DNA from: Alphaproteobacteria bacterium | GTDB taxonomy: Bacteria > Pseudomonadota > Alphaproteobacteria > GCA-2731375 | Length of the DNA stretch: 58,975 nt | NCBI GenBank assembly: GCA_016869175.1 | Contig: VGEV01000004.1 | Coordinates: forward strand, 1-58,975 | Direction of reading: 5' to 3' | In this document: positions 1 to 11,046 of the stretch, piece after piece | How the letters are laid out: every line of letters starts with the position of its first letter | Position numbering within the stretch: the stretch's first letter is position 1 | The notes under the pieces: generated by a model | The model's database searches: none | What the model was told of the DNA's origin: nothing | Seen by the model: the letters and a program-made list of their open reading frames with translations, nothing else | Position numbers and translations under genes: made by a program

Positions 1-141
1 GTTCTCTATCGTCGGCCATGGCGGGCGTGGCGCCTCCCTGCTCTCGTGAAGGACCGGCTTAGACCACCAAATCCTGAACGAAATCAGTGAGCTATGCTAC
101 ACCCGCCGCACCGATACGGCCCGCGTCACGAATAATCCAGG
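1..141. other. Window-edge intergenic segment, no assigned gene
   Basis: No recognisable gene lies between the window edge and the lepA stop codon. On the minus strand an ATG at 19 reads MADDREN off the window edge, and an AGGGAGG purine run sits 13 bases upstream (33-39). This could be the first codons of the next minus-strand gene, but the spacing is long and only about six codons are visible. Confidence 0.25.
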
Positions 142-1941
142 CTAGACCTCGCTCTTCAGGGCGGCGATGAACGCTTCCTGCGGGATCTCCACCTTGCCGA
201 ACTGGCGCATGCGTTTCTTGCCGGCCTTCTGCTTGTCCAACAGCTTGCGCTTGCGCGTGACATCGCCGCCATAGCACTTGGCCAGCACGTCCTTGCGCAA
301 CGCCCGGATCGTCTCGCGCGCGATGATGCGGCCGCCGATCGCCGCCTGGATCGGGATCTGGAAGAGCTGCGGCGGGATCAGCTCCTTCAGCTTCTCGCAC
401 AAGGCCCGGCCGCGCCGCTCGGCCCGGGCGCGATGCACGATGGTGGCCAGCGCATCGACCGGCTCGGCGTTGACCAGGATGCTCATCTTCACCAGGTCGC
501 CCGTCTCGTAACTGTCCAGCCGGTAGTCGAAGCTGGCATAGCCGCGGCTGACCGATTTCAGGCGGTCGTGGAAATCGAACACCACCTCGTTGAGCGGCAG
601 GCGATATTCCAGCATGGCGCGGTTGCCGACATAGGTCAGGTTGACCTGGGTGCCGCGGCGTTCCTCGCACAGCTTCAGCACCGCGCCCAGATGCTCGTCC
701 GGCACCAGGATGGTGGCGCGGATCCAGGGCTCCTCAATATGGTCGATGCGGCCGGGGTCGGGCAGGTCGACCGGGTTGTGGATCTCGCGCATCGCGCCAT
801 CGCTCATATGCACCCGGTAGATCACCGAAGGCGCGGTGCAGATCAGGTCCAGGTTGAATTCGCGTTCCAGCCGTTCCTGCACGATCTCCATGTGCAACAA
901 GCCAAGGAAGCCGCAGCGGAAGCCGAAGCCGAGCGCGGCCGAGCTTTCCGGCTCGTACTGGAAGCCGGCGTCGTTCAGCCGCAGCTTGCCCAGGCTTTCG
1001 CGCAAGTCCTGGAAGTCGGCGGCGTCGATCGGGAACAGGCCGCAGAACACCACCGGCACCGCCGGCTTGAACCCTGGCAGCGCCTCGGCGGTCGGTTGGC
1101 GCTCCTCGGTGATCGTATCGCCGACGCGGGTCTCGGCCACTTCCTTGATCGAGGCCGTGAGATAGCCGATCTCGCCCGGCCCCAGCCGCTCGACCGGCTG
1201 CTTCTTGGGCGTGAAGACACCCACCTGGTCGACCTGGTGCACGCCGCCCGTTCCCATCAGGCGAATGCGCTGGCCGCGCCTGAGGCTGCCGTCGATCAGC
1301 CGCACCAGCACCACCACGCCGAGATAGGCGTCATACCAGCTGTCGACCAGCAGCGCCTTCAGCGGCGCCTCGGCCTCGCCCTTGGGCCCGGGCAGGCGGG
1401 TGACCAGGGCCTCCAGCACCTGCTCGATGTTGCGCCCGGTCTTGGCCGAGATGGCGATGGCGCCGGAAGCATCGATGCCGATCACGTCCTCGATCTGCTG
1501 GCGCACCCGTTCGGGCTCGGCCGCCGGCAGATCGACCTTGTTCAGGACCGGCACGATCTCGTGGTGGTTGTCGAGCGCCTGATAGACGTTGGCCAGCGTC
1601 TGCGCCTCGACGCCTTGCGTCGAATCGACCACCAGCAGCGAGCCCTCGCAGGCCGCCAGGCTGCGGTTCACCTCGTAGGAAAAATCGACATGGCCGGGCG
1701 TGTCGATCAGGTTCAGCACATAATCCTGTCCGTCCGCGGCGCGATAGCTGAGACGCACCGTCTGCGCCTTGATGGTGATGCCGCGCTCGCGCTCGATATC
1801 CATGGAATCGAGCACCTGCTCCTGCATCTCGCGCTTTTCCAAGCCGCCGCAGCGTTCGATCAGCCGGTCGGCCAGCGTCGACTTGCCGTGGTCGATATGC
1901 GCGATGATGGCGAAGTTGCGGATATGCGAGGGCTCTACCAC
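142..1941 (-). CDS. lepA: Elongation factor 4 (LepA), ribosome back-translocase GTPase
   Basis: This is the translational GTPase EF4/LepA, which acts on stalled or mistranslocated ribosomes. At 599 residues it has the usual family length. The N-terminal G domain shows the P-loop AHIDHGKST near residues 14-22, DTPGHVDF near 80 and NKVD near 135. EF-G-like domains follow, and the C-terminal LepA-specific basic tail ([14 protein letters not shown]) replaces EF-G domain IV. The start [15 protein letters not shown] matches the family N-terminus. The gene begins 13 bases after the pheT stop, so it is probably the distal gene of the pheST transcript. LepA's role comes from family knowledge. Confidence 0.98.
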   Translation of the reverse strand: MVEPSHIRNFAIIAHIDHGKSTLADRLIERCGGLEKREMQEQVLDSMDIERERGITIKAQTVRLSYRAADGQDYVLNLIDTPGHVDFSYEVNRSLAACEGSLLVVDSTQGVEAQTLANVYQALDNHHEIVPVLNKVDLPAAEPERVRQQIEDVIGIDASGAIAISAKTGRNIEQVLEALVTRLPGPKGEAEAPLKALLVDSWYDAYLGVVVLVRLIDGSLRRGQRIRLMGTGGVHQVDQVGVFTPKKQPVERLGPGEIGYLTASIKEVAETRVGDTITEERQPTAEALPGFKPAVPVVFCGLFPIDAADFQDLRESLGKLRLNDAGFQYEPESSAALGFGFRCGFLGLLHMEIVQERLEREFNLDLICTAPSVIYRVHMSDGAMREIHNPVDLPDPGRIDHIEEPWIRATILVPDEHLGAVLKLCEERRGTQVNLTYVGNRAMLEYRLPLNEVVFDFHDRLKSVSRGYASFDYRLDSYETGDLVKMSILVNAEPVDALATIVHRARAERRGRALCEKLKELIPPQLFQIPIQAAIGGRIIARETIRALRKDVLAKCYGGDVTRKRKLLDKQKAGKKRMRQFGKVEIPQEAFIAALKSEV

Positions 1942-1954
1942 CCGATCTCCTGGT

Positions 1955-4360
1955 TCAGCGGCGCAAGGTGGCGCCGGTCGCCTTGGTCACGGCCGCGACG
2001 ATGCGGCCGCACGCCGCTTCGATCTCGGCCTCGGTCAGCGTGCGCTCCTTCGGTTCCAGCCGCACCGCCACGGCGACCGACTTGTGTCCGTCGCCGACCC
2101 CCGGCCCGGCATACACATCGAACACCGACACATCGGCGATCAGCCCGCGTTCGGCCTTGCGCACGGCCGCCAGCACCGCTTCAGCCGGCACCTCGCGCGG
2201 CAGCACGAAGGCGAAATCGCGCTCGACCGCCTGGAACTCGTTCAGTTCCAGCTTTGCCCTGGCCCGGCCCACCCGGCCGCGCGGCACCGGCACCGCCTGC
2301 AAATAGACCTCGAAACCCACCACCGGCGGCCTGACGTCGAGCGCTTCCAGCACGGCCGGGTGCAGTTCGCCGAATTGCGCCAGCAGCGTCTGCGGCCCCA
2401 GGCGCAGGCCGCCACCGCGCCCGGGATGATACCACGCGGGCGCGCCGGCCACGCTTTGCGCCGCGCCGGCCGCCAGGCCGAGCGCCGTCAGCACCGCCAG
2501 CGCATCGGCCTTGGCGTCGAAGGCGTCCACCGGGCGCGGCGGCGCTGCCCAGTGCCGGGGTCCGGTCGTACCGGCGCGGATGCCGCCAGCCACCAATTGC
2601 TGGCCCTTTGCCGTGTCGTCAACATATTGTGGGCCGACCTCGAACAGCGCGAGATCGTGGAAGCCGCGCGCTTGGTTGCGCGCCGCTGCTTGCAGCAGGT
2701 TGGGCAGCAGGCTGGGGCGCATGCAATCCAGTTCGCTGGAGATCGGGTTCTCCAGCACCAGCGCTTCCTGCCCGCCGCCGAAGGCCTGGGCGAAGCGCCG
2801 GGAGAGGAAGGAATAGGTGACGCATTCGTGCATGCCGCGCGCGGCCAACGCGCGCTTGGCGGCGGGTGGGCGCAATTGCACTGGACTGAGCGCGGGCCTG
2901 GCGACCACCGCGGGCCGCGGCAGCGGCACCGCCTGGATCCGGGCGAAGCCGGCGATGCGCGCCACTTCCTCGACCAGGTCGGTCGGTCCTTGGATATCGC
3001 CCCGCCAGGTCGGCGCGCTCACGCGCCATGCGCCGTCCAGCCGCTCCACCCTGAAGCCGAGCGCGGCCAGGATGCGCTCCTGCTCGTCCGCCGCCAGGTC
3101 CAGGCCGGACAGCCGGCGCATGCGTTCGGGCCGGTAGCTGACGGTGCGCGCCGGCACATCGGGCGCGCCGGCGACCACCAGATCGCTGGCCTCGCCGCCA
3201 CAGAGTTCCAGGATCAGGTGCGTGGCGTGCTCGGCGCCCGGCAGCACCATCGCCGGGTCGACGCCCCGCTCGAAACGATAGCGGGCGTCGCTGTCGATGC
3301 CTAGGCGCCGGCCGGTGGCCGCGGTGCGCTGCGGATCGAACAGCGCCACCTCCAGGAACATGTTCACGGTCGCGGGCGTGCAGCCGGAAGGCTCGCCGCC
3401 CATCACGCCGCCCAACCCCTCCGGACCCGCGGCGTCGGCGATCACCGTCATGGTCTCGTCGATGGCGTAGCTCTTGCCGTTCAGCGCCAGCAGGCTTTCG
3501 CCCGGCCGGCCCAGCCGCGCCACGATATCGCCCTTGACCTTGTCCGCGTCGAACACGTGCAACGGCCGGCCGAGGTCGAAGGTCACGTAGTTGGTGATAT
3601 CGACCAGGGCCGAGATCGGCCTGAGGCCGATGGCGCGCAGGCGGCGCCGCAGCCAAGCCGGGCTGGGACCGTTCTTCAGGCCGCGGAAATAGCGCCCGAC
3701 GAAGCAGGGACAGGCGCCGGCATGGGCCGGGTCGAATTGCAGGCTGACACCGATCGGGCTCTTGAAGCGGCCGGCAACCGGTCGCGGCTCGAACGGCTTC
3801 AGCCGGCCCACGCCGGCGGCCGCGAGATCGCGGGCGATGCCGCGCACCCCCAGGCAATCCTGCCGGTTGGGCGTGACCGCCACGTCGAGCAGCACGTCGT
3901 CGACGCCCAGCAGCGCCGCGAAGGGCTGGCCGATGGCGGCATCGTCGGACAGTTCGATGATGCCTTCGTGTTCGTCGCTCAGGCCCATCTCGCGCTCGGA
4001 GACCAGCATGCCGTTGGAGGCGACGCCGCGGATGGTGGTCGGCTTCAGCAGCAGGCCGGTGCCCGGCACCGTCACGCCGGAGGGCGCGAACACGCCCTTC
4101 ATGCCGGCCCGCGCGTTGGGCGCGCCGCACACCACCTGCACCCGTTCCGCGCCGGTATCGACCAGACAGACGCGCAGGCGGTCGGCGGCCGGATGCGGCT
4201 TCGCTTCCAGCACATGCGCCACCCGGAACGGCGCCAGTGCCAGGGCGCGGTCATCCACGCTCTCGATCTCCAGGCCGATGTCGGTCAGCCGCGCGGCGAT
4301 GGTGGCGGCGTCGGCCGAGGTTTCCAGGTGGTCCTTCAGCCAGGCGAGCGTGAACTTCAT
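1955..4360 (-). CDS. pheT: Phenylalanyl-tRNA synthetase beta subunit
   Basis: The beta chain of the alpha2beta2 phenylalanyl-tRNA synthetase, 801 residues from ATG 4360 ([14 protein letters not shown]). The reading frame stays open upstream, but the family N-terminus and the 4-base ATGA overlap with the pheS stop fix this start. The domain order is normal: an OB-fold tRNA-binding domain (about 40-150), B3/B4 editing domain (about 200-390), B5 domain (about 400-475), a catalytic-like core, and a C-terminal FDX-ACB anticodon-binding domain in the last 93 residues ([15 protein letters not shown] onward). The overlap implies translational coupling, which suits equimolar subunit supply. Confidence 0.97.
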   Translation of the reverse strand: MKFTLAWLKDHLETSADAATIAARLTDIGLEIESVDDRALALAPFRVAHVLEAKPHPAADRLRVCLVDTGAERVQVVCGAPNARAGMKGVFAPSGVTVPGTGLLLKPTTIRGVASNGMLVSEREMGLSDEHEGIIELSDDAAIGQPFAALLGVDDVLLDVAVTPNRQDCLGVRGIARDLAAAGVGRLKPFEPRPVAGRFKSPIGVSLQFDPAHAGACPCFVGRYFRGLKNGPSPAWLRRRLRAIGLRPISALVDITNYVTFDLGRPLHVFDADKVKGDIVARLGRPGESLLALNGKSYAIDETMTVIADAAGPEGLGGVMGGEPSGCTPATVNMFLEVALFDPQRTAATGRRLGIDSDARYRFERGVDPAMVLPGAEHATHLILELCGGEASDLVVAGAPDVPARTVSYRPERMRRLSGLDLAADEQERILAALGFRVERLDGAWRVSAPTWRGDIQGPTDLVEEVARIAGFARIQAVPLPRPAVVARPALSPVQLRPPAAKRALAARGMHECVTYSFLSRRFAQAFGGGQEALVLENPISSELDCMRPSLLPNLLQAAARNQARGFHDLALFEVGPQYVDDTAKGQQLVAGGIRAGTTGPRHWAAPPRPVDAFDAKADALAVLTALGLAAGAAQSVAGAPAWYHPGRGGGLRLGPQTLLAQFGELHPAVLEALDVRPPVVGFEVYLQAVPVPRGRVGRARAKLELNEFQAVERDFAFVLPREVPAEAVLAAVRKAERGLIADVSVFDVYAGPGVGDGHKSVAVAVRLEPKERTLTEAEIEAACGRIVAAVTKATGATLRR

Positions 4361-5439
4361 CGGCTGAGTCCCCGGCCGAGCGAGGGCTGGTCGAGTGGCA
4401 CGAAGCCGTAATGGCGAAGCCAGCGCAGGTCGCAGTCGAAGAAGGCGCGCAGGTCGGGGATGCCGTATTTCAGCATGGCGATGCGGTCGATCCCCATGCC
4501 CCAGGCAAAGCCCTGCCACTCCTCGGGGTCGAGCCCGCAATTCTGCAGCACCTTGGGATGCACCATGCCGCAGCCCAGGATCTCCAGCCAGTCCTCGCCT
4601 TCGCCGATGCGCAACTCGCCGCTCTTGCGGCTGCAGCCGATGTCAACCTCGGCCGAGGGCTCGGTGAAGGGAAAGTGGCTGGGCCGGAAGCGCATCTTCA
4701 CTTCTGCCACCTCGAAGAAAGCGCGGCAGAACTCGACCAGCGTACCCTTGAGGTGGCCCATATGGGTGTCGCGGTCGATCACCAGGCCTTCCACCTGGTG
4801 GAACATCGGCGTGTGCGTCTGATCGCTGTCGCAGCGGTAGGTGCGACCGGGCACAATGATGCGATAGGGCGGCGGATTGTCCCGCATGGTGCGGATCTGC
4901 ACCGGCGAGGTGTGCGTGCGCAGCACCATGCGCTGCCCGTCGGGGCGCGGCTTCAGATAGAAGGTGTCCATCATCTGCCGGGCCGGATGTTCCGGGGGAA
5001 TGTTGAGCGCGGTGAAGTTGTGGAAGTCGTCTTCGATGTCGGGCCCTTCCGCCACCGTGAAGCCCATGTCGGAAAAGATCGCGACCAGCTCGTCCATCAC
5101 CTGGCTGACCGGGTGCACGCGGCCCTCGCCTTCGGGCCGCGCCGGCAGACTGAGGTCCAGGCGTTCGGCCGCCAGGCGGGCGTCGAGTTCGGCCGCCTTC
5201 AGCCGGTCGCGGCGCTGTTCCAGGGCGGCGGCGACGCCGTCCTTCAACGCGTTGAGCGCAGGCGCTATCCGCAGGCGCTGTTCGGGCGCCATCTTGCCCA
5301 GGCCCTTCAGCAGTTCCGTGACGCGGCCCTTGCGTCCCAGCACCTCGACCCGGATCCGCTCCAAGGCTTCCAGGTCCCCGGCGGCTTCGACCGCGCCACG
5401 CAATTCTAGCGACAAGCCGTCGATCTCGGATTGCAACAT
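4357..5439 (-). CDS. pheS: Phenylalanyl-tRNA synthetase alpha subunit
   Basis: The catalytic alpha chain, a class II aminoacyl-tRNA synthetase of 360 residues from ATG 5439 ([16 protein letters not shown]). The N-terminal coiled-coil arm covers about residues 1-100. The core carries [12 protein letters not shown] (motif 1/2 region), [33 protein letters not shown] and the motif 3 helix [18 protein letters not shown] with its ATP-binding arginine. An open frame continues 38 codons further upstream but does not resemble the family. Its stop overlaps the pheT ATG. The 133-base gap to rplT shows no clear attenuator. Confidence 0.97.
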   Translation of the reverse strand: MLQSEIDGLSLELRGAVEAAGDLEALERIRVEVLGRKGRVTELLKGLGKMAPEQRLRIAPALNALKDGVAAALEQRRDRLKAAELDARLAAERLDLSLPARPEGEGRVHPVSQVMDELVAIFSDMGFTVAEGPDIEDDFHNFTALNIPPEHPARQMMDTFYLKPRPDGQRMVLRTHTSPVQIRTMRDNPPPYRIIVPGRTYRCDSDQTHTPMFHQVEGLVIDRDTHMGHLKGTLVEFCRAFFEVAEVKMRFRPSHFPFTEPSAEVDIGCSRKSGELRIGEGEDWLEILGCGMVHPKVLQNCGLDPEEWQGFAWGMGIDRIAMLKYGIPDLRAFFDCDLRWLRHYGFVPLDQPSLGRGLSR

Positions 5440-5572
5440 CGCATGCGCCCCAGCCTGACAACATGCCGATACCGCGCCGTCGATTTGGCGCCGGGCCTGG
5501 CAATTCACCCCGCGGGCAAGGGCCCCGGCCCCCGCCCGACCGCGCCGTTCCAAGATGGCCGAAGGGCGCGGG

Positions 5573-5938
5573 TCAGGCGCCTGCGGGCAACGCCGCCTGG
5601 GCCTTGGCGACCAGCGCCTTGAAAGCCTCCGGTTCGCGCACCGCCAGATCGGCCAGCACCTTGCGGTCGACCTCCACGCCGGCCAGCTTGAGCCCGCTCA
5701 TGAAGCGGGCATAGGTCAGGCCCAGTTCGCGCGTGGCCGCGTTGATGCGGACGATCCACAGCGCGCGGAAATCGCGCTTGCGCTGGCGGCGGTCGCGATA
5801 GGCGTATTGTCCGGCCCGCTCGACCGCCTGCACGGCGACGCGAAACACGTTCTTGCGTCGCCCGCGATAGCCCTTGGCCTCCGCGATAACCTCGCGATGC
5901 TTGCGGGCGCCGTAGCCGCCCTTCTTGGCGCGTGCCAT
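5573..5938 (-). CDS. rplT: 50S ribosomal protein L20
   Basis: Ribosomal protein L20 of the large subunit, 121 residues. It has the expected basic N-terminal extension ([20 protein letters not shown]) and the globular RNA-binding half ([20 protein letters not shown]). It begins 13 bases after rpmI in the conserved infC-rpmI-rplT order. In enterobacteria L20 represses this operon by binding its mRNA; no equivalent structure is evident here. Confidence 0.98.
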   Translation of the reverse strand: MARAKKGGYGARKHREVIAEAKGYRGRRKNVFRVAVQAVERAGQYAYRDRRQRKRDFRALWIVRINAATRELGLTYARFMSGLKLAGVEVDRKVLADLAVREPEAFKALVAKAQAALPAGA

Positions 5939-5951
5939 ATGCCGTCCCCGC

Positions 5952-6149
5952 TCAGCCGTAGGGCATCCAGCGCTTCACCGTGCGCTCGTTGCTGGCATCG
6001 ATCAGGTCGGTGCCGCGCAACTGGCGGATCTGCTTCGGTGTGCGCTTAATCATGCCGTGTCGCTTGTTGGCGTGCGAGCGGCGCAACTTGCCGGTGCCCG
6101 TCAGCGCGAAGCGCTTCTTGCACCCGCTCTTGGTCTTCAGCTTGGGCAT
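5952..6149 (-). CDS. rpmI: 50S ribosomal protein L35
   Basis: Ribosomal protein L35, 65 residues from ATG 6149 ([20 protein letters not shown]). The open frame extends 13 codons further upstream, but the family begins at MPKLKT and this ATG is preceded by GGAGACCGAA, a fitting ribosome-binding site. The protein is strongly basic, with the conserved [19 protein letters not shown] stretch. It sits between infC and rplT as in most bacteria. Confidence 0.97.
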   Translation of the reverse strand: MPKLKTKSGCKKRFALTGTGKLRRSHANKRHGMIKRTPKQIRQLRGTDLIDASNERTVKRWMPYG

Positions 6150-6284
6150 TTCGGTCTCCTTCGTTCGCATCGTCAGGCGGCCGGGCATGCCCTGGAAGCC
6201 TAGCTTCCGCGCCGGCGCGCCGCTGCCCGTTCGGGGCCGCCCTGTATAGCGATGCCCCGGTGGCCGGGCAAGCTTGGCAAGCGG

Positions 6285-6830
6285 CTATTTCGGTCCGATC
6301 AGCATCACCATCTGACGGCCCTCTACCCGCGGATGCTGTTCCACCTTGGAGATTTCCTGCAGGTCGTCGCGCACCCGCTCCAGCACCCGCATGCCCAGTT
6401 CCGTATGCGCCATCTCTCGCCCACGGAAGCGCATGGTGATCTTGACCTTGTCGCCCTCCTCCAGGAACCGGTTCATCGAACGCATCTTCACTTCGTAATC
6501 GTGATCGTCGATGTTGGGGCGCATCTTGATTTCCTTGATTTCGATCACGCGCTGTTTCTTGCGCGCTTCGTTGGCTTTCTTCTGAGCCTGGTATTTATAC
6601 TTTCCGAAATCGAGGATCTTGCAGACCGGGGGGTCGGCATTTGGGGATATCTCGACCAGATCGAGACCGGCCTCCGACGCACGTGCAAGGGCGTTGTCGC
6701 GCGACACGACCCCGACATTTTCCCCGCTCGCATCAATCAGCCGGACTTCCGGGACGTTGATCATTTCGTTGACGCGCGGACCTTCCCGGACGGGCGGCGC
6801 GTCGATCATGCGACGAACGATGGAAGCCAT
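6285..6830 (-). CDS. infC: Translation initiation factor IF-3 (start codon ambiguous, probable AUC at 6821)
   Basis: IF-3 keeps the 30S subunit free and proofreads initiation codons. The 181-residue frame has both halves: N-terminal domain ([40 protein letters not shown]) and C-terminal domain ([33 protein letters not shown]). The ATG at 6830 is directly abutted by AGGAG (6835-6831), leaving no spacer, with an in-frame TAG two codons upstream. The fourth codon, ATC at 6821, is 9 bases from that AGGAG, a normal spacing. Because infC classically uses AUU/AUC/AUA for autoregulation through IF-3 discrimination, initiation at ATC 6821 (178 residues) is likely. Downstream ATG 6809 is a third option. 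Confidence 0.96.
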   Translation of the reverse strand: MASIVRRMIDAPPVREGPRVNEMINVPEVRLIDASGENVGVVSRDNALARASEAGLDLVEISPNADPPVCKILDFGKYKYQAQKKANEARKKQRVIEIKEIKMRPNIDDHDYEVKMRSMNRFLEEGDKVKITMRFRGREMAHTELGMRVLERVRDDLQEISKVEQHPRVEGRQMVMLIGPK

Positions 6831-6912
6831 CTCCTATCGGGACGAGCAATACCACACGGAACCCCAGCATGCGCCCCCACAGGCCAGGGTTCTTTCCGAA
6901 AGCCGGCCGAGC

Positions 6913-8826
6913 CTAACCGCCCGGCGCCTTCGCTTCCGTTAGCACTCTATCGACTGCCTCACCCAGCGCAAGCACCTCCTGCTCGCCCCCCGGCAGGCGG
7001 CGCAGCGCGACGCTGCCCTGCTCGGCCTCGCGCTTGCCCACCACCAACATCAGCGGCACCTTGGCCAGGGTGTGCTCGCGCACCTTGTAGCCGATCTTCT
7101 CGTTGCGCAGATCGCCTTCGACGCGCAGGCCCGCCCCCAGCAGCCGCTGGCGCACATGTTGCGCATAGCCGTCGCTCTCGCTGACGATGGTGGCGACCAC
7201 CGCCTGCACCGGCGCCAGCCAGAGCGGCAGCCGGCCGGCGTAGTGCTCGATGGCGACGCCGATGAAGCGCTCGAACGAGCCCAGGATCGCCCGGTGCAGC
7301 ATCACCGGCCGGTGGCGCGCGCCGTCCTCGCCGACATATTCGGCGTCCAGCCGTTCGGGCAATACGAAATCCACCTGCAAGGTGCCGCACTGCCAATCGC
7401 GGCCAATTGCGTCGCGCAGCACAAATTCCAGTTTCGGCCCGTAGAAGGCGCCTTCCCCCGGGTTCATGCTGTATGGCAGGCCGGTGGCCTCGATGGCAGT
7501 GCGCAAGGCCGCCTCGGCCCGGTCCCAGACCGCGTCGCTGCCGGCACGGGTCGGCGGCCGGTCGGAGAACTTCACGCTCACCTCGGCAAAGCCCAGGTCG
7601 GCGTAGATCGAGCGCAACAGCTCGGTGAAGCGCACGCTTTCCTCGGTGATCTGCGCCTCGGTGCAAAAGATATGGCCGTCGTCCTGCAGGAAGGCGCGCA
7701 CCCGCATCAGGCCGTGCAGCGCGCCCGAGGGCTCGTAGCGGTGGCAGGCGCCGAACTCCGCCAGCCTGAGCGGCAGGTCGCGATAGCTTTTCAGGCCTTG
7801 GTTGAACACTTGCACCGCGCCTGGGCAGTTCATCGGTTTCAGCGCGAAGGTGCGCTCTTCCGACTCGGTCACGTACATGTTCTGCCGGAACTTCTCCCAG
7901 TGGCCGGAAGCTTCCCACAGCACGCGATCCATGAGCTGCGGGGTCTTGATCTCGACATAGCCGGCACGCTCCAGTCGACCGCGCATATAGCGTTCGAGCG
8001 TGCGGTAGAGCGTCCAGCCCTTGGGATGCCAGAACACCATGCCGGCGGCTTCCTCCTGGAAATGGAACAGACCCATTTCGCGGCCGAGCCGCCGGTGATC
8101 GCGCCGCTCCGCCTCCTCCAGCCGGTGGAGGTAGTCCTTCAGTTCCTTCTCATTGCGCCAGCAGGTGCCGTAGATGCGCTGCAACATCGGGTTGCGGTGA
8201 TCGCCCCGCCAATAGGCGCCCGCCACCTTCATCAGCTTGAAGGCGGTGCCCAGCCGGCCGGTCGAGGGCAGATGCGGGCCGACGCAAAGGTCGGTGAAAC
8301 GCCCCTGGCTGTAAATCGAGATCGGCACATCGACCGGCAGGTCGGCCACGATCTCGGCCTTGTAGTGTTCGCCCGCCGACTTGAAGAAGTCGATCGCCCG
8401 CTGCCTCTCCCACACCTCGCGCCGGATCGGCTCGTCGCGCGCGACGATCTCGCGCATGCGCACTTCCAGCGCCGCCAGATCATCGGGCGTGAACGGCGTC
8501 GCCCGGGCGAAGTCGTAATAGAAGCCGTCCTCGATCGCCGGGCCGATGGTGACCTGGATGTCCGGCCATAATTCCTTGGCGGCCTCGGCCAGCACATGCG
8601 CGCAGTCGTGCCGCAGGATCTCCAGCGCTTCCGGCCGGTCGCGGGTGATGAGTTCCAGCCGCGCGTCCCCGTCGATCGGCGCAGCGAGGTCGGTCAGGCG
8701 GCCATCGATCCGCGCCACCAAGGCCTCGGCGGCCAGTCGCTTGCCAATGCCGCGCGCGACCTGTTCCGCACTGACAGGCGCGTCATACCGGCGGATGCTG
8801 CCGTCGGGCAGCGTGATCGCAACCAT
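6913..8826 (-). CDS. thrS: Threonyl-tRNA synthetase
   Basis: Class II threonyl-tRNA synthetase of 637 residues, starting at ATG 8826 ([18 protein letters not shown]). Upstream codons are open but non-homologous. It has an N-terminal TGS domain (1-64), an N2 editing domain with [16 protein letters not shown] and [12 protein letters not shown], a catalytic core with the zinc-site region [13 protein letters not shown] and motif 2 [20 protein letters not shown], and a C-terminal anticodon-binding domain ([20 protein letters not shown]). It lies upstream of infC on the same strand with an 82-base gap, a classical gene order. Confidence 0.98.
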   Translation of the reverse strand: MVAITLPDGSIRRYDAPVSAEQVARGIGKRLAAEALVARIDGRLTDLAAPIDGDARLELITRDRPEALEILRHDCAHVLAEAAKELWPDIQVTIGPAIEDGFYYDFARATPFTPDDLAALEVRMREIVARDEPIRREVWERQRAIDFFKSAGEHYKAEIVADLPVDVPISIYSQGRFTDLCVGPHLPSTGRLGTAFKLMKVAGAYWRGDHRNPMLQRIYGTCWRNEKELKDYLHRLEEAERRDHRRLGREMGLFHFQEEAAGMVFWHPKGWTLYRTLERYMRGRLERAGYVEIKTPQLMDRVLWEASGHWEKFRQNMYVTESEERTFALKPMNCPGAVQVFNQGLKSYRDLPLRLAEFGACHRYEPSGALHGLMRVRAFLQDDGHIFCTEAQITEESVRFTELLRSIYADLGFAEVSVKFSDRPPTRAGSDAVWDRAEAALRTAIEATGLPYSMNPGEGAFYGPKLEFVLRDAIGRDWQCGTLQVDFVLPERLDAEYVGEDGARHRPVMLHRAILGSFERFIGVAIEHYAGRLPLWLAPVQAVVATIVSESDGYAQHVRQRLLGAGLRVEGDLRNEKIGYKVREHTLAKVPLMLVVGKREAEQGSVALRRLPGGEQEVLALGEAVDRVLTEAKAPGG

Positions 8827-8884
8827 GGCCTTGGGAACCTTCGCGGGGGCGAGCGGCCGGAATGTAGGTAGTCGCGGCGGCCTG

Positions 8885-9847
8885 TCAAGCCGCCGGGCTG
8901 GCGACCAGCAGGGCTTCCGCCGCCCGCCAGACCTCGTCGACCGGCAGGTCCGACAGCGCCGGCCGCCGCAGCACGCGCACCCGGGGGCCGCGGGGCGCGG
9001 TGCGGGCAGGGTCGGAGGCGGCGGAGAACAACACGAGACAAGGCGCGCCCACTGCGGCCGCAAGGTGCATCGGGCCCGTGTCGTTGCCGATCGCCAGGCG
9101 CGCGCCGCGCGCCAGCGCCGCCAGTTCGAACAGGCTGGTCTCGCCGCACAGGTTGCGGGCCTGCGGCGCTTCTTGCGCAATCGTCTCGGCCAGCGCGCGT
9201 TCGTCTCCGCCGCCCAGCAGCATCGGCACCACGCCGCGCGCGGCCAGCCGCGCGGCCAGTTCGCCGTAATGTCGCCACGGCCAGCGTTTCAGCGGCCGAT
9301 GCCGGGCCCCACCCGGCACCAGCAGCGCGTAGCTTGGCGGCAGCGCGAAACGGGCGAGCTCGGCGGTCAGCCAGGCAAGATCGGGCGGCGGCACCTCGGC
9401 GATGCCGATGTCCTTGAGCTGATCGCGCTGGCGCTCCAGGGTGTGCATGCGCTGGCGTTCGGGATGGCGGTGACGATGGCTGGCGCCGGCGGCGATGCCC
9501 GACCATTGCGGCCGACCGTGGCGCGGGAAGAAGCGGAGGTAGAAACTGGAGCGGTCCGAGGTTTGCAAGTCATAGACCCGCTGAAAGCCGCCTTGCCGCA
9601 GCCGGCGGCGCAAGGCGAGCCAGCGGCCGATCGCGTGCCACTTCGGCCGCTCGTCGAGCCAGACCCGGTCGACATAGCCGGATGCCGCGGCCAGCGCCTG
9701 GAACGGCTGCGTGGTCAGCAGCGTGATGCGCGCCTTGGGATGGGCGCGCCTGATGGCGGCGAGCGGCCCCAGCGCCAGGATGAAATCGCCGAGCGCGCCG
9801 TGCTTGATGACCAGGATATGTCGTGCGTCGGCAATGCCCGCCGTCAT
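8885..9847 (-). CDS. Glycosyltransferase family 9 (heptosyltransferase-like)
   Basis: A 320-residue GT9-family enzyme, the family of ADP-heptose:LPS heptosyltransferases. The N-terminal Rossmann half starts [20 protein letters not shown]. The C-terminal nucleotide-sugar half has [16 protein letters not shown] and the family signature [20 protein letters not shown]. The likely role is adding a sugar to the inner core of LPS on the cytoplasmic face; donor and acceptor cannot be read from sequence. Its ATG overlaps the stop of the upstream GT4 gene by 4 bases, so the two are probably translationally coupled and act on the same glycan. Confidence 0.88.
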   Translation of the reverse strand: MTAGIADARHILVIKHGALGDFILALGPLAAIRRAHPKARITLLTTQPFQALAAASGYVDRVWLDERPKWHAIGRWLALRRRLRQGGFQRVYDLQTSDRSSFYLRFFPRHGRPQWSGIAAGASHRHRHPERQRMHTLERQRDQLKDIGIAEVPPPDLAWLTAELARFALPPSYALLVPGGARHRPLKRWPWRHYGELAARLAARGVVPMLLGGGDERALAETIAQEAPQARNLCGETSLFELAALARGARLAIGNDTGPMHLAAAVGAPCLVLFSAASDPARTAPRGPRVRVLRRPALSDLPVDEVWRAAEALLVASPAA

Positions 9848-10998
9848 GCCGGGAACAGCAGGTCGTAATAGACCTGCAAGGTGCGTTGGCGCATGGCGTC
9901 GAGCGAGAACTTCTCCAGGATGTGGCGGCGGGCCTGGCCGCCCAGCACCTGCCGCTGCGCTTCCGTCAGGTCGAGCGCGGCGGCCACCGCCCCGGCCAGC
10001 GCCTCGGCATCACCCGGCGGCACCAGCCAGCCGGTCTCGCCCGGCAGCACGGTCTCGCGCGCGCCGCCATGGTCGGTGGCCACCACCGGCCGGCCCATCG
10101 CCTGCGCTTCCGCTGCGACACGGCCAAAGCCCTCCGGTTCGGTCGAGGCCGAGACCACCACGTCGGCCAGCATGTAGGCGGCCGGCATGTCGCGGCTCTG
10201 TTCGACGATGCGCAGTCGTTCAGCCAAGCCCAGCCGCAACGCCAACTCCTCCAGCTCGCGGCGGTATTTGTCGCGGCCCTGCGCGCTGCCCAGCAGCACG
10301 CCTTGCACGTCGGGCCGCGCCAACGCGGCCAACGCGCGCAGCATCACGGTCTGGCCCTTCCACCGGGTGAGGCGGCCCGGCAGCAGCACCACCCGTGCGC
10401 CGTCGTCGATCCGCCAGGCGCGCGCCAGGTCGGCGATGCGCTGGCCGTTGACGCGGGCGGGATCGAACAGCGCGAGATCGATGCCACGATGGATGGTGAC
10501 GAGGCGCCGCTCGTCGACGCCGAACCGGCGGCGGGCATGCTCGGCCAGGAAGTTCGAGATGGCGATCACCCGCTCGCCCTTGGCCATGACGGCGTTGTAC
10601 CAGTGCTTCCAGGCCGCCTCGCCGTATGGGCTGTGGAAGGTGGTGACGAAGTGCGCGCCGGTCGAACGCGCGGCCGCCAGTGCGGACCAGGCCGGCGCCC
10701 GGCTGCGGGCATGCACGATGTCGATCTGGCGGACGGCGATCAACTCGGCCAGACGCTGCCGGTTGCGATGGATGACCAGCGGGTTCTTGCTGGCCAACGG
10801 CAGTTCAACATGCTCGGCGCCGTGGCGCGCCAGTTCGCGCGCCAACGGCCCGCCGGACGAGGCGACCAGCGAGCGCCAGCCGGCAGCGACCAGCGCGGCC
10901 GAGATCTCGATCGTGCCGCGCTCGACGCCACCCTGCTCCAGCGCGGGCAGCACCTGCAACACGGTCGGCGGCCGGGTCAGGGCCGGTGCCTCGGCCAT
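9844..10998 (-). CDS. Glycosyltransferase family 4
   Basis: A GT-B fold retaining glycosyltransferase of the GT4/GT1 group. From ATG 10998 (MAEAPALTRPPTVLQVLPAL) it is 384 residues; a GTG at 11037 would add 13 but would leave only 9 bases to the divergent hydrolase, so the shorter form is preferred. The N-terminal acceptor half opens with VLQVLPALEQGGVERGTIEI. The C-terminal half has LLPGRLTRWKGQTVMLRAL and the E-x7-E type donor site EPEGFGRVAAEAQAMGRPVV. With the GT9 partner it probably builds LPS core or another envelope polysaccharide. Confidence 0.88.
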   Translation of the reverse strand: MAEAPALTRPPTVLQVLPALEQGGVERGTIEISAALVAAGWRSLVASSGGPLARELARHGAEHVELPLASKNPLVIHRNRQRLAELIAVRQIDIVHARSRAPAWSALAAARSTGAHFVTTFHSPYGEAAWKHWYNAVMAKGERVIAISNFLAEHARRRFGVDERRLVTIHRGIDLALFDPARVNGQRIADLARAWRIDDGARVVLLPGRLTRWKGQTVMLRALAALARPDVQGVLLGSAQGRDKYRRELEELALRLGLAERLRIVEQSRDMPAAYMLADVVVSASTEPEGFGRVAAEAQAMGRPVVATDHGGARETVLPGETGWLVPPGDAEALAGAVAAALDLTEAQRQVLGGQARRHILEKFSLDAMRQRTLQVYYDLLFPA

Positions 10999-11046
10999 AG
11001 ACGGTGCGATACTGGTTTGCGCTGCTGCGCCAATCACGAGATTGCC

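Noticed and set aside
433-2334. Long plus-strand open frame opposite lepA and pheT
   Set aside because: It is antisense to two clearly identified genes; its histidine/glutamine/arginine-rich composition is a typical GC-rich shadow frame.
5440-5572. Attenuator or T-box-like leader upstream of pheS
   Set aside because: The gap is very GC-rich and folds in many ways, but no phenylalanine-rich leader peptide, terminator U run or T-box motif is seen.
6863-6904. Hairpin GAACCC/GGGTTC in the thrS-infC gap as a regulatory leader
   Set aside because: The stem is only about 6-7 bp with a long loop and no U run; nothing connects it to known thrS or infC regulation.
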